Position numbers and translations under genes: made by a program. DNA of 64,000 nucleotides from assembly GCF_022508225.1 (NCBI RefSeq), contig NZ_JAETXJ010000001.1, positions 372,001-436,000 on the forward strand. The letters run 5' to 3'. Under the pieces are notes generated by a model. The model saw only the letters and a program-made list of their open reading frames with translations. It was not told the origin of the DNA and searched no databases. Positions within the stretch are counted from its first letter, which is position 1, and every line of letters starts with the position of its first letter. This DNA comes from Desulfovibrio sp. UIB00. GTDB taxonomy: Bacteria > Desulfobacterota > Desulfovibrionia > Desulfovibrionales > Desulfovibrionaceae. This document shows positions 27,646-36,897 of this stretch, in pieces.

Positions 27646-28743
27646 ATGCCCACTGAGGAAGCGGATTTTTTTCTCGAAAGTTATAATTTTGCATTGCCTG
27701 AAGCGCAGATAGCCCAGTTCCCGCCCGAAGAGCGCGGGAACTCGCGTCTGCTGGTCATGCCGCGCCAGGGCGCGCTTGAGCTTGAGCACCACCAGTTCAG
27801 CAATCTGCCGGACTGCCTGCCCGAGGGGGCGTTGCTGGTCGCCAACAATTCCCGCGTACTGCAGGCGCGCCTGCTGGGAACACGCTCCACCGGCGGCAAG
27901 GTGGAGTTTCTGCTGCTCACGCCCCTGCCGCTGGTGCTTGAAAGGGCGCGGCCCGACAAGCTTGGCGGCACAAGCGCCGAGGTTGAGGGGCTCATACGCT
28001 CCGGCGGCAGTATTCGTGACGGTGAAAAACTTGAATTTGGCGCGGGCATCAGCGTGACCGTGCTGGAATCAGGCGAATTCGGGCATCGGCGTGTGCGCCT
28101 GGCCTGGGACGGCGACCTCTCCAAGGCCTTTGCCGCCACCGGGCACATTCCCCTGCCGCCCTACATCAAGCGGACAGATGCGGAAGAAGATCTGAGCCGC
28201 TACCAGACCATCTATTCCCGCGAGGATAAGACGGGTTCTGTGGCTGCGCCCACGGCGGGGCTGCATTTTACCCCCGAGATGCGAGAAACCCTGAAGGCCC
28301 GTGGCTTTCAGTGGGCGGACGTAACCCTGTATGTGGGTTACGGCACCTTCAGCCCTGTGCGCAGCGCCGACATTCGCGGCCACCGCATGCACAGGGAATA
28401 TGTGGAAATGCCCGAGGCAACGGCGCTTGCCATTGCCGAGGCCAAGCGTGAAGGGCGGCCTGTGATTGCCGTTGGCACCACCAGCCTGCGCTCCATGGAG
28501 GGCGTGGCCGAATTGTGCGGCAGGGTGCAGCCCTTTACCGGTTGGACGGACATCTTTTTGTACCCCGGCAGGCCCTTCCGTGTGGTTGACGGCCTGCTGA
28601 CAAACTTTCATCTGCCTGAGTCCTCCCTGATCATGCTGGTTTCTGCCCTGGCCGGGCGCGAGCGCGTGCTTGCCGCTTATGCCGAGGCTGTGAGCAGGGG
28701 GTATCGGTTCTTCTCATATGGCGATGCCATGCTTATTCGCTGA
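27646..28743 (+). CDS. queA: S-adenosylmethionine:tRNA ribosyltransferase-isomerase QueA
   Basis: Transfers and isomerises the ribosyl part of SAM onto preQ1 in tRNA, giving epoxyqueuosine. The 365-aa protein shows LPEAQIAQFPPEERGNSRLLV at the N-terminus, the SVAAPTAGLHFT motif, VGYGTFSPVR and the C-terminal VDGLLTNFHLPESSLIMLV segment. Length is normal. First gene of a plus-strand group; korD follows after about 40 bases. Confidence 0.96.
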   Translation: MPTEEADFFLESYNFALPEAQIAQFPPEERGNSRLLVMPRQGALELEHHQFSNLPDCLPEGALLVANNSRVLQARLLGTRSTGGKVEFLLLTPLPLVLERARPDKLGGTSAEVEGLIRSGGSIRDGEKLEFGAGISVTVLESGEFGHRRVRLAWDGDLSKAFAATGHIPLPPYIKRTDAEEDLSRYQTIYSREDKTGSVAAPTAGLHFTPEMRETLKARGFQWADVTLYVGYGTFSPVRSADIRGHRMHREYVEMPEATALAIAEAKREGRPVIAVGTTSLRSMEGVAELCGRVQPFTGWTDIFLYPGRPFRVVDGLLTNFHLPESSLIMLVSALAGRERVLAAYAEAVSRGYRFFSYGDAMLIR

Positions 28744-28782
28744 TTGTTTCAAGAAGCGAGTGTGGAATCCCAAGGAGCTGAA

Positions 28783-29007
28783 ATGTCAAGAGTTGTATTC
28801 ATGGAAGAGCGCTGCAAGGGCTGCCGCCTGTGTGTGGAAGTCTGCCCGGTGCACATCCTCAGGCCTTCGGGCCGTTTTAACCGCCACGGTTACGAAGTGA
28901 TGGAAATGGAAGGCCAATGCACGGGCTGTGCCTCGTGCGCGGTCATGTGCCCCGATGTGGCCATACGCGTGTTCAAAAGCGCGAAAACCAAGGGGGGCAA
29001 GGCATGA
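28783..29007 (+). CDS. korD: 2-oxoacid:ferredoxin oxidoreductase delta subunit (2[4Fe-4S] ferredoxin)
   Basis: Ferredoxin-like subunit of about 74 aa with two CxxCxxCxxxCP motifs (CKGCRLCVEVCP and CTGCASCAVMCP), which pass electrons from the catalytic subunits to soluble ferredoxin. Start at 28783 with AAGGAG at good spacing. Its stop overlaps the korA start (ATGA). The order D-A-B-C is the one usual for 2-oxoglutarate oxidoreductases of anaerobes. Confidence 0.9.
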   Translation: MSRVVFMEERCKGCRLCVEVCPVHILRPSGRFNRHGYEVMEMEGQCTGCASCAVMCPDVAIRVFKSAKTKGGKA

Positions 29008-30110
29008 GCGCTGCAACCGAACGTGTGCTCATCAAGGGCAACGAGGCCGTGGCCTTTGGCGCTATAGATGCGGGCTGCCGCTGCTATTTCGGCTACCCCA
29101 TCACTCCGCAGAATGAAGTGCCGGAATCCCTCTCCAGCCTTTTGCCCGAAGTCGGCGGCCAGTTTGTGCAGGCCGAAAGTGAAGTCGGCGCCATCAACAT
29201 GGTGCTGGGTGCGGCTGCCAGCGGTATTCCTGCGCTGACGTCATCCTCCAGCTGCGGTATTTCGCTCATGCAGGAAGGTATTTCCTACATGGCGGGCAGC
29301 CAGATCCCCGGCGTGATCGTCAACATGCAGCGTGGCGGCCCCGGCCTTGGGGATATCGGCCCCTCGCAGGGCGATTATTTTCAGGCCGTCAAGGGCGGCG
29401 GGCACGGCGATCACCGTAATCTGGTGCTGGCCCCCTCCACCGCTCAGGAATGCTATGACTTCATGTTCAGGGCCTTTGCCCTGGCATTCAAATACGCCAA
29501 CCCGGTCATGGTGCTGGGCGACGCCATCGTGGGCCAGATCAAGGAACCCGTGCGCCGTGTGCCGCCCAAGGACGCCGTGCCCGCCGAGGAGCTTGCCGCC
29601 CTTGCAGCGCCCTGGCGCATGGAGGGTTATGGTCGCCGTGGCCCCGGCGCGCAGCCGCGCCTGCTCAAGTCGGTCTATCTGGCCGAAGGGGCGCTGGCCG
29701 AGCGCAACCGTATGCTCATGCGCAAATACGAATCCATGAAGGCCGACTGCGCCTTTGAATGCGTTGATACTGACGATGCGGAACTGGTCGTGGTGGCCTT
29801 TGGCTCCATTGCCCGCATTGCCCGCAGCGCCATCCGTCAGTTGCGCGCTCAGGGGCATAAAATCGGCCTGTTCCGGCCCATTACGCTGTTCCCCTTCCCG
29901 GATGAAGCCCTGCGCGCTCTTGCGCCTGGTCGGCGTTTTCTGGTTATGGAGCAGAACACGGGGCAGATGGTGGAAGATGTCCGCCTGGCCCTCTTTGGCC
30001 AGCCGGGCGTTGCGCCCGCATCCGTACTGTGGCACGGCGTCATGCCGGGGCTGTTCATCGGCGCCGATGCCCTGCGCGAACCCATGCTTCAGGCCCTCAA
30101 GGAGAACTAA
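29004..30110 (+). CDS. korA: 2-oxoacid:ferredoxin oxidoreductase alpha subunit (KorA/VorB type)
   Basis: Pyrimidine-binding and transketolase C-terminal parts of a thiamine-dependent oxidoreductase that converts a 2-oxoacid, probably 2-oxoglutarate, to the acyl-CoA with reduction of ferredoxin. The 368-aa protein has KGNEAVAFGAIDAGCRCYFGYPITPQ near the start, QAESEVGAINMVLGA and the GLGDIGPSQGD motif. The start at 29004 (MSAATERVL) replaces a longer frame from 28917 that overlaps korD. Which 2-oxoacid is used cannot be fixed from sequence alone; a 2-oxoisovalerate enzyme is the main alternative. Confidence 0.9.
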   Translation: MSAATERVLIKGNEAVAFGAIDAGCRCYFGYPITPQNEVPESLSSLLPEVGGQFVQAESEVGAINMVLGAAASGIPALTSSSSCGISLMQEGISYMAGSQIPGVIVNMQRGGPGLGDIGPSQGDYFQAVKGGGHGDHRNLVLAPSTAQECYDFMFRAFALAFKYANPVMVLGDAIVGQIKEPVRRVPPKDAVPAEELAALAAPWRMEGYGRRGPGAQPRLLKSVYLAEGALAERNRMLMRKYESMKADCAFECVDTDDAELVVVAFGSIARIARSAIRQLRAQGHKIGLFRPITLFPFPDEALRALAPGRRFLVMEQNTGQMVEDVRLALFGQPGVAPASVLWHGVMPGLFIGADALREPMLQALKEN

Positions 30111-30112
30111 TC

Positions 30113-30916
30113 ATGCAAGCTCAGGAACTGGACGCATTGCGTCCCGCCGAGGGCGAAAGCCTGGTTTTTGATACCAATCCCGTGCTCAACGAGCGCCCCA
30201 CCCACTATTGCCCCGGCTGCCATCACGGCATTGCCCACAGGCTGGTGAGCGAGGTGTTGCACGAACTGGGCGTGGCCGAACGCACCATTCTGGTGGCTTC
30301 GGTAGGCTGCGCCACCTTTACTTATGATTACTTTAACGTGGATGGCCTCGAAGCCCCGCATGGCCGCGCCTGCGCCGTGGCCACCGGCGTGCGCCGCGCC
30401 CGCCCGGATTCTGTGGTCTTCACCTATCAGGGCGATGGCGACATGGCCGCCATCGGCATGGCCGAATCCATGCACGCCGCCAACCGTGGCGAAAAGATCA
30501 CCGGCATCTTCATCAACAATACGGTGTACGGCATGACCGGCGGGCAGATGGCCCCCACCACCCTGGTGGGACAAAAGACCACCACATCGCGGCAGGGACG
30601 CTCCATCAGCAACGAGGGCGGCCCCATCCGTATGGCCGAAATCATGGCCCAGCTGGACGGCGTGGCCTATTCCGCCCGCTGCTCGCTGGATTCGGTCAAA
30701 AATGTACGCGCCTCCAAAAAGGCCATGCGCAAAGCCTTTGAAGTGCAGTTGCAGGGCCTTGGCTTTGGCTTCATCGAACTGCTTTCCGGCTGCCCCACCA
30801 ACTGGCATCTGGATCCCATTGCCGCCAACAAGCGGATTGCCGAGGCCATGATGCCCGTGTTCCCCCTTGGGGTGTACAAGGACGTGACGGCCAGCGTGGA
30901 GGCGGATCATGCCTAA
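30113..30916 (+). CDS. korB: 2-oxoacid:ferredoxin oxidoreductase beta subunit (thiamine diphosphate-binding)
   Basis: Catalytic subunit holding thiamine diphosphate and Mg2+. About 267 aa, with THYCPGCHHGI at the N-terminus, the TPP motif GDGDMAAIGM, then NNTVYGMTGGQMAPTT. Starts at 30113, two bases after korA, preceded by AAGGAG. The longer frame back to 30029 is inside korA. It overlaps korC by 8 bases. Confidence 0.92.
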   Translation: MQAQELDALRPAEGESLVFDTNPVLNERPTHYCPGCHHGIAHRLVSEVLHELGVAERTILVASVGCATFTYDYFNVDGLEAPHGRACAVATGVRRARPDSVVFTYQGDGDMAAIGMAESMHAANRGEKITGIFINNTVYGMTGGQMAPTTLVGQKTTTSRQGRSISNEGGPIRMAEIMAQLDGVAYSARCSLDSVKNVRASKKAMRKAFEVQLQGLGFGFIELLSGCPTNWHLDPIAANKRIAEAMMPVFPLGVYKDVTASVEADHA

Positions 30917-31451
30917 TGCATATCAGGATGTGATTATTGCCGGTTTTGGCGGTCAGGGCGTCATGCTCATTGGCAACCTGCTGGCGCAGGCCGGCATGGA
31001 GCACGGGCTTGAAGTGAGTTTTATCCCCGTTTACGGGGCTGAAATGCGCGGCGGCACGGCCAACTGCACGGTGGTGCTTGACGAGCATCCCATCGGTTCG
31101 CCCCTGGTGCGCGAGCCCATGTCCACCATCATTCTCAACGAGCCTTCGCTTTCCAAGTTCCAGCCCCGGCTGAGCGTGGACGGCGTGCAGATCGTCAATG
31201 CCTCGCTGGTGGCGGAGAATCTGCTCGATACAGCGAAGCGCACGGTCTATATTCCCGTGAACGACATGGCCCACGAACTGGGCAATGTAAAGATGGCCAA
31301 CATGGTGGCTTTGGGTGCATGGCTCAAGGCTACAGGCGCGCTGCCCCTCAATGTGGTGCAGGAAGCGTTGAACCGCGTGGTCAGCGCCCACTATGCCAAA
31401 CTGATCTCCGCCAACGCCAAGGCGCTGGAGCAGGGTTACAACTTCGCATAG
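30909..31451 (+). CDS. korC: 2-oxoacid:ferredoxin oxidoreductase gamma subunit
   Basis: Third core subunit, 180 aa, with the family hallmark IAGFGGQGVMLIGNLLAQAG and YGAEMRGGTANC. It completes the korDABC set, a single transcription unit closed by a terminator. In sulfate reducers such enzymes link 2-oxoglutarate and succinyl-CoA in an incomplete, branched tricarboxylic acid pathway; the adjacent convergent fumarase gene fits that context. Confidence 0.92.
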   Translation: MPNAYQDVIIAGFGGQGVMLIGNLLAQAGMEHGLEVSFIPVYGAEMRGGTANCTVVLDEHPIGSPLVREPMSTIILNEPSLSKFQPRLSVDGVQIVNASLVAENLLDTAKRTVYIPVNDMAHELGNVKMANMVALGAWLKATGALPLNVVQEALNRVVSAHYAKLISANAKALEQGYNFA

Positions 31452-31493
31452 CATGCGGCCCGCGTGCGGGACGCGTTTGCAGAATAAAAAAAC

Positions 31494-31519
31494 ATCCGGC
31501 AGGGGATTCCCTGCCGGAT
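31494..31519. terminator. Bidirectional terminator between korC and fumC
   Basis: An 11-bp perfect stem (ATCCGGCAGGG / CCCTGCCGGAT) with a 4-base loop; an A run on one side and a T-rich stretch on the other allow use from both strands. Confidence 0.88.
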
Positions 31520-31553
31520 ATTTGATTTTCAGGGCACGTGCAAGCCGCAGAGC

Positions 31554-33014
31554 TTACGCGCCCGCCAGGCCGTTGCCGATCATGGTTTCGGGCCGCACGA
31601 TGCTGTCAAACTGTTCCTCCGTTACGCTTCCCAGCGCCAGCGCGGCCTGCCGGAGCGTGAGCCCTTCCGCCGAGGCCTTTTCCGCAATTTTTGCCGCCTG
31701 CTGGTAGCCGATGACGGGTGAAAGTGCCGTGACCAGCATCAGGGAATTATTGACGAACGAATCTATTTTTGCCCTGTTGAGAGTGGTGCCTTCAACGGAA
31801 TGCTCCCGGAACTTGCGGCAACCATCGCCCAGAATATTTATGGATTGCAGCACGTTTTTGATGGCTACAGGGCGCATGACATTGAGTTCAAAATTGCCTT
31901 GGCTGCCCGCTAGGGCCACGGCGCTGTCGTTGCCCATGACCTGAATGGCGATCATGATCAGGGATTCACACTGAGTGGGGTTGATCTTGCCGGGCATGAT
32001 GGACGAGCCGGGTTCGTTTTCCGGCAGTTGCAGTTCGCCCAGGCCGCAGCGGGGGCCAGCCGCCAGCCAGCGCATGTCGTTGGCTATTTTGACAAGGGCC
32101 ACGGCGAGGCCGCGCAGGGTGGCACTGAAGCGCACTATGGCATCCTGCGAGGCAAGAGCCATGAACTTGTTGGGCGCGGTGACAAAGGGCTTACCCGTGA
32201 TGCTCGCCAGTTCTTCTGCCACAGCCATGCTGAAGCCCTTTGGCGCGTTCAGCCCGGTGCCCACGGCGGTGCCGCCCAGAGCCAGTGGGTAGAGGCCCAC
32301 GCGGGCGGTCTGGATGTCCGCAATACATGCCCGCAGCTGGGCGGCATAGCCAGACCATTCCTGCCCCACGCTGAGGGGTACGGCATCCTGCAAGTGGGTG
32401 CGGCCAATCTTGACCACATCCATCCACTGCACTGCCTTGCATTCCACGGCTTCGGCCAGGGCTTCCACCTCCGGCAGCAGGCGCGCATCGCAGCTCTGCA
32501 CGGCGGCCAGATGCATGGCTGTAGGAAAGGCATCATTGGACGACTGGCTCATGTTCACGTCATCATTGGGGCCAACGGGTTTTTGACTTCCCATGACGCC
32601 GCCAAGCAACTGGATGGCGCGGTTGGACAGCACCTCGTTCACATTCATGTTGGTCTGGGTGCCAGAGCCAGTCTGCCACACATAGAGGGGGAAATGTTCG
32701 TCCAGCAGGCCGTCCATGCCTTCCTGCGCAGCGCGGTCAATGGCCTGTGCCTTCCAGCCGGGCAGCCGCCCCATGCGGGCGTTGACCTGTGCGCTGGCCT
32801 TTTTGATCAGGCAGAGGGCGCGGCAGATTTCCAGCGGCATTTTGTCGTCGCCAATGGAAAAATGTTCGAGCGAGCGCTGCGTCTGCGCACCCCAGTAACG
32901 GCTGGCAGGCACCATGACCTGCCCCATGCTGTCAAACTCTTCGCGTTCTCCAGCGGCATCTATGCCCACAGGAAGATCAAGAACAGACGGTTCATTTTGT
33001 GCTGTACTGTCCAC
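31554..33014 (-). CDS. fumC: Class II fumarate hydratase
   Basis: Iron-independent fumarase interconverting fumarate and malate, 486 aa. The family signature [15 protein letters not shown] is present, as are [27 protein letters not shown] and [18 protein letters not shown] carrying the catalytic His. The start is GTG at 33014, supported by GGAGGAG 7 bases upstream; the first 30 residues are an extra N-terminal tail compared with E. coli FumC (467 aa). It is transcribed toward korC, with GAPDH upstream on the same strand. Confidence 0.94.
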   Translation of the reverse strand: MDSTAQNEPSVLDLPVGIDAAGEREEFDSMGQVMVPASRYWGAQTQRSLEHFSIGDDKMPLEICRALCLIKKASAQVNARMGRLPGWKAQAIDRAAQEGMDGLLDEHFPLYVWQTGSGTQTNMNVNEVLSNRAIQLLGGVMGSQKPVGPNDDVNMSQSSNDAFPTAMHLAAVQSCDARLLPEVEALAEAVECKAVQWMDVVKIGRTHLQDAVPLSVGQEWSGYAAQLRACIADIQTARVGLYPLALGGTAVGTGLNAPKGFSMAVAEELASITGKPFVTAPNKFMALASQDAIVRFSATLRGLAVALVKIANDMRWLAAGPRCGLGELQLPENEPGSSIMPGKINPTQCESLIMIAIQVMGNDSAVALAGSQGNFELNVMRPVAIKNVLQSINILGDGCRKFREHSVEGTTLNRAKIDSFVNNSLMLVTALSPVIGYQQAAKIAEKASAEGLTLRQAALALGSVTEEQFDSIVRPETMIGNGLAGA

Positions 33015-33038
33015 GGGGCGCTCCTCCCTGCACGAACA

Positions 33039-33083
33039 ACGGCCCCCGGCCCACTCCTTGCGGAGCGGCTGACCGGGGGCCGT
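33039..33083 (-). terminator. Hairpin after the GAPDH gene
   Basis: An 11-bp stem (ACGGCCCCCGG / CCGGGGGCCGT) with a 23-base loop lies 25 bases after the gapA stop. A T run is short, so termination may be partial. Confidence 0.6.
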
Positions 33084-33107
33084 TCTGTGCCGTTATACGG
33101 TGCTGTG

Positions 33108-34124
33108 CTAGAAGCCCTTGGCCCCCATGAGGCAGGCGAGGTCGCACACGCGGTTGGAATAGCCCCATTCGTTGTCGTACCAGGCCACAATCTTGACCAG
33201 GCGGCCTTCCTGCACGGTGGTATAGGGGGCTTCAAGAATGGAAGAATGCGGGTCGCCCTTGAAGTCCATGGAAACCAGGGGCTTTTCGTTGTAAGCCAGA
33301 ATGCCCTTGAGGTAGGTTTCCGATGCTTCCTTGAGTTCGCCGAGCAGGCTTTCGGTATCCGTGGATTTTTCCAGAATGCCCGAAAAGTCCACAACGGAAA
33401 CCGTGGGCGTGGGAACACGTAGCGAATAGCCCGTGAACTTGCCCTTGAGTTCGGGAATGACCTTGGCCACGGCCTGAGCCGCGCCGGTGGAGGTGGGGAT
33501 GATGTTGCAGGCGGCAGCGCGGGCGCGACGCGGGTCCTTGTGGGCCATGTCGAGAATGCGCTGGTCGTTGGTGTAGGCATGGATGGTGGTCATATTGCCC
33601 ATCTGGATGCCGAATTTGCGTTGCAACACAAGAGCCACCGGAGCGAGGCAGTTGGTGGTGCACGAGGCATTGGACACAACGTGGTGCTTGGCCGGGTCGT
33701 ACTGCTCGTGGTTCACGCCCATGACGATGGTGATGTCTTCGTCCTTGGCCGGGGCGGTGATGATGACCTTTTTGGCGCCGTTTTCAATGTGCACGGCCGC
33801 CTGTGTGGCAGAGCGGAAAATGCCCGTGCTTTCCACCACGATGTCAACATCATGCGCGCCCCAGGTAAGCTGCTTGGGATCGCGTTCTGCAAAGCAGTGG
33901 ATGTTCCAGTCGCCTACTGTGGCGTCCTGCCCGTTGACCTTGGCGTCAAGGTTGGCACGACCATAGACGGAATCGTATTCCAGCAGATGGAAATTGGATT
34001 CCGCGTCAAACAGGTCGTTGATGGCAACTACTTCCACTTGGTCGCGGTAGCTTTGGTGCAGGGCGCGGAAAACCTGCCGCCCAATACGACCAAAGCCGTT
34101 GATGCCTACTTTGATTCTGCTCAT
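33108..34124 (-). CDS. gapA: Glyceraldehyde-3-phosphate dehydrogenase (type I)
   Basis: Glycolytic/gluconeogenic enzyme forming 1,3-bisphosphoglycerate, 338 aa. The NAD-binding start [16 protein letters not shown], the catalytic [13 protein letters not shown] (active Cys) and the C-terminal [12 protein letters not shown] are all present. The Asp at INDLFD in the cofactor loop favours NAD over NADP. Start at 34124 with GAGGAA upstream rather than 34139. Monocistronic to judge from the hairpin. Confidence 0.97.
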   Translation of the reverse strand: MSRIKVGINGFGRIGRQVFRALHQSYRDQVEVVAINDLFDAESNFHLLEYDSVYGRANLDAKVNGQDATVGDWNIHCFAERDPKQLTWGAHDVDIVVESTGIFRSATQAAVHIENGAKKVIITAPAKDEDITIVMGVNHEQYDPAKHHVVSNASCTTNCLAPVALVLQRKFGIQMGNMTTIHAYTNDQRILDMAHKDPRRARAAACNIIPTSTGAAQAVAKVIPELKGKFTGYSLRVPTPTVSVVDFSGILEKSTDTESLLGELKEASETYLKGILAYNEKPLVSMDFKGDPHSSILEAPYTTVQEGRLVKIVAWYDNEWGYSNRVCDLACLMGAKGF

Positions 34125-34323
34125 ATGCAAGTTCCTCATAGCGTTGAGGGAAAATCGTTATCGTGCGCTGCCGCCGGAATGAAACGGCTCAAATTTGCAA
34201 AAGTGCATGCACTGCGTCCGGTTGTTTCCCGAAAGGGAGCCCCGCCATCTTCTGGCGGTACCTTCGCTGCACGAGCAGTCGAAAGTCTGCCTTGCAGCCG
34301 GGACTAAATCGTCTGTGCGCGGC

Positions 34324-34878
34324 CTAGTCCTCGTAGAGAGAGTAAGCGTGTTTTGCCATCAGCTCGTAATTGTTGCGCAGGGCCTCGTGCAGACGGGAGT
34401 TTTCAATGGCCAGCGCCGAAATGGCAGCCACGGCTTCCATGAAGGTTTCTTCGTCGGCGCTGAATTCGCGCTCCACATCGGAATACACGCGGATGAGACC
34501 AATGGCTTTGCCATCAGCCATAAGGGGAGAGGACAGCACGGAAACAAGGCCTTCGGCCTTGGCCGATTCCGGGTACTGGAAGCGTCCGTCGGCGGTGGCG
34601 TCCTTGAGGTGGATGGTCTTGCCGGAAAGCACTTCGCCGTCAAGGCCGCTCCGTTTCACTTCCACCGGGCCTTTACGCATGTAGGTGGAAGAAAGGCCGT
34701 GGGCGGCGCTGGGCAGCAAAAAGCGTCCGGTGCTGTCCAGCAGACGGATGGTGCTTGCTTTGCAGCCCATGGTAACGGCGGTTTGCTCGGTGATTTTGTG
34801 CAGAACTTCGCGGGGCTCAAGGCTGGAGTTGATAACCAGCGCCACATCCCTGAGCGCACGGAAATAATCGTGTGCCAT
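34324..34878 (-). CDS. GAF-domain protein
   Basis: Soluble 184-aa protein made of a single GAF domain (about residues 20-165: ALVINSSLEPREVLHKI, VTMGCKASTIRLLD, SPLMADGKAIGLIRVYS), with a C-terminal helix rich in Ala and Leu. No output domain is attached, so it may bind a small molecule or act with a partner. Start at 34878 has AGGAGG at 5 bases. It lies about 200 bases upstream of gapA on the same strand; co-transcription is possible. Function unknown. Confidence 0.8.
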   Translation of the reverse strand: MAHDYFRALRDVALVINSSLEPREVLHKITEQTAVTMGCKASTIRLLDSTGRFLLPSAAHGLSSTYMRKGPVEVKRSGLDGEVLSGKTIHLKDATADGRFQYPESAKAEGLVSVLSSPLMADGKAIGLIRVYSDVEREFSADEETFMEAVAAISALAIENSRLHEALRNNYELMAKHAYSLYED

Positions 34879-35234
34879 AGGTGCCTCCTGAGGAAAGCGG
34901 TTCGACAGGCAGTAAAGCCTGCCGCGCATGAATTGTTGATCTGGTTTGTAACACGTTTTCCAGTTCCAACTATGCGCTATTTTTCTGCATCAGGCAAATG
35001 CGGTCAGACATGGCCCGGCGAATGCGTCGCAAACAGGCAAGAGAGCACCAATGTAAAGCGATTTCAGCGGGCTGCTGGCCCGAGTCATTGCATTGGCAGG
35101 AGTTATGCTGCATGCGCGGAATCCGGCACCGCAACAGAACCGCTGCAGAGTTTTAAGGATCAATCTGCACAGGAGCGCCAAACATTCTGAAAACGCGTCT
35201 GTGCGCACTCTCAGGTGTTCTTGTTTTGCCCCCC
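34879..35234. other. Intergenic stretch, nothing recognised
   Basis: About 355 bases between the bactofilin and GAF-protein genes. A 72-codon minus-strand frame (34990-35208) has no ribosome site or family features. It presumably holds the promoter of the GAF gene and the end of the bactofilin transcript. Confidence 0.5.
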
Positions 35235-35576
35235 CTATGCCTTTGGCTTGACCGGGGCCTTCATGCTGATCTGACCTTCAATGATGCCGCCTTCTTCTGT
35301 AAGCAGATTGGGCGTGACAACCTGGCCTTCAAGCACCCCGGAGCTGTAAACCACGATGCGCCGTTTGGCCGTCACATCGCCGGTGAAGTGGCCGGAAAGC
35401 AGCAGTTCGCCCACATCAAGGGTGCCCTGAACCTGAGCATCCTTGCCCACGTTGAGCGTACCGTCACTGACAATTTCGCCAGTATAGCGGCCTTCAATGC
35501 GCACAGTGCCCTTGAAGTTGAGCTTGCCTTCATAAACGGTATCGGAGCCGAGGTACGCTATTTCGTCCTTTGCCAC
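35235..35576 (-). CDS. Bactofilin
   Basis: Polymer-forming cytoskeletal protein of 113 aa (DUF583). The central beta-helix is visible as repeating short strands: YEGKLNFKGTVRIEGRYTGEI, DGTLNVGKDAQVQGTLDVGELLLSG and VVYSSGVLEGQV. The tail ends in Ala/Pro/Lys. Bactofilins form membrane-bound filaments that place cell-wall enzymes. Its position 23 bases after rodA in the shape operon (mreBCD-mrdA-rodA) suggests a role in rod or vibrioid shape. Confidence 0.9.
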   Translation of the reverse strand: MAKDEIAYLGSDTVYEGKLNFKGTVRIEGRYTGEIVSDGTLNVGKDAQVQGTLDVGELLLSGHFTGDVTAKRRIVVYSSGVLEGQVVTPNLLTEEGGIIEGQISMKAPVKPKA

Positions 35577-35599
35577 GTGTATCCCCTTTGGCTTTACAG

Positions 35600-36706
35600 T
35601 TAGCTTTTAAACATGAAACGTCGCATGGACACGTTGAGCACAATGCCAAGCAGGGTGAAGTTGACCACTGTGGCGCTGCCGCCGTAGCTGATGAAGGGCA
35701 AGGGAATGCCCACCACCGGCATGAGGCCTATGACCATGCCCATGTTGATAAAAATCTGCCAGAAAAAGTAAAAAAACACCCCAACCACGAGGGTACTGCC
35801 AAAGCGATCCTTGGCCTGAACTGCGGTTGAGAAGATGGAAAGCAAAAACAGGCAGAACAGCGTGACCAGCGCCACGCAGCCTACAAAGCCCCATTCCTCG
35901 CCAAAAACAGCCACGGCAAAGTCGGAGTGGCGTTCGGGCAAAAAGCGCAACTGGCTCTGCGTACCTTCGCGAAAGCCCTTGCCCCACAATTCGCCTGAGC
36001 CAATGGCAATGCGCGACTGGATGATGTGATACCCGGTGCCGCGCGGGTCGTTGCCGGGGTCCAGAAACGTCAGGATGCGCTGGCGCTGGTAATCGTGCAT
36101 GCCCACAAACCACATAAAGGCCACAGCGGCTGGCGCCACCAGCAGGCATGTTTTGAGCACGTAGCCCTTAAGCCCGTGGAACAGGATCATGCCGCCCATG
36201 ATCAGCAATATCAACAGGGTAGTGCCCAGATCGGGCTGAACGATGATAAGCCCGCAAGGCACAAGCCCCACGCAAAGCACGCTGCAAAAATTTTTCCAGC
36301 CCAGGGGGCGGCTGTCGCGCGCCAGCAGGCGCGCCACCAGAACCAGCACGGAGAGCTTGGCCATTTCTGAAGGCTGCAAACTCATGAAACCCAGCGAAAT
36401 CCAGCGCTTGGCACCGTAGACTGTCTTGCCCGCAATGGGCACCAGCAGCAGAAGAAAGACGGTTATGAGAAAGAAAGGCCAGGCAAGGTTGCGCAACTGG
36501 CGGTAGTCAAAAACCATTGCCAGCAGCATGCATACCACGCCGCACAGGCCCCAGATCAGCTGGCGCTGATAAAAGGAATTGAATGCCAGGCCAGATTCCA
36601 CGCGCGTACCGCTGGCGGAATACAGGTTGCCCACGCCCACAAGATAGAGCAGCAGCATACAGGCCAGAAGGCCCCAGTTGATATAGCTGAAAAGGCGATT
36701 ATCCAT
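35600..36706 (-). CDS. rodA: Peptidoglycan glycosyltransferase RodA
   Basis: SEDS-family enzyme that polymerises lipid II in the rod complex together with PBP2. 368 aa with about ten membrane segments. The motifs VPIAGKTVYGAKRW, LQPSEMAKL, QPDLGTTLL and the C-terminal PLPFISYGGSATV are the SEDS hallmarks; the catalytic Asp lies in QPDLGT-adjacent loop. About 190 bases after mrdA on the same strand. Confidence 0.95.
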   Translation of the reverse strand: MDNRLFSYINWGLLACMLLLYLVGVGNLYSASGTRVESGLAFNSFYQRQLIWGLCGVVCMLLAMVFDYRQLRNLAWPFFLITVFLLLLVPIAGKTVYGAKRWISLGFMSLQPSEMAKLSVLVLVARLLARDSRPLGWKNFCSVLCVGLVPCGLIIVQPDLGTTLLILLIMGGMILFHGLKGYVLKTCLLVAPAAVAFMWFVGMHDYQRQRILTFLDPGNDPRGTGYHIIQSRIAIGSGELWGKGFREGTQSQLRFLPERHSDFAVAVFGEEWGFVGCVALVTLFCLFLLSIFSTAVQAKDRFGSTLVVGVFFYFFWQIFINMGMVIGLMPVVGIPLPFISYGGSATVVNFTLLGIVLNVSMRRFMFKS

Positions 36707-36897
36707 GCCGCTTGTCCGCTCTTGTCAGGAATGCGTGGTTGCAGGGTGGTGTGAAAAGGCTTGCCCATGTGCCACCGCTCCGCAACGCAACACTCCTTGC
36801 CCGTGGCGGGCCTCGCAACGATTGTTGGCTGTAGTGCTGCCACCGGGGCAAACGTTGTTTGCGCCTGTGCGCGGTGCTGGCTCTTTGCGCATGTTGC

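Noticed and set aside
34990-35208. 72-codon minus-strand frame between bactofilin and GAF genes
   Set aside because: No ribosome site, atypical Cys/Ala-rich product and no family pattern.
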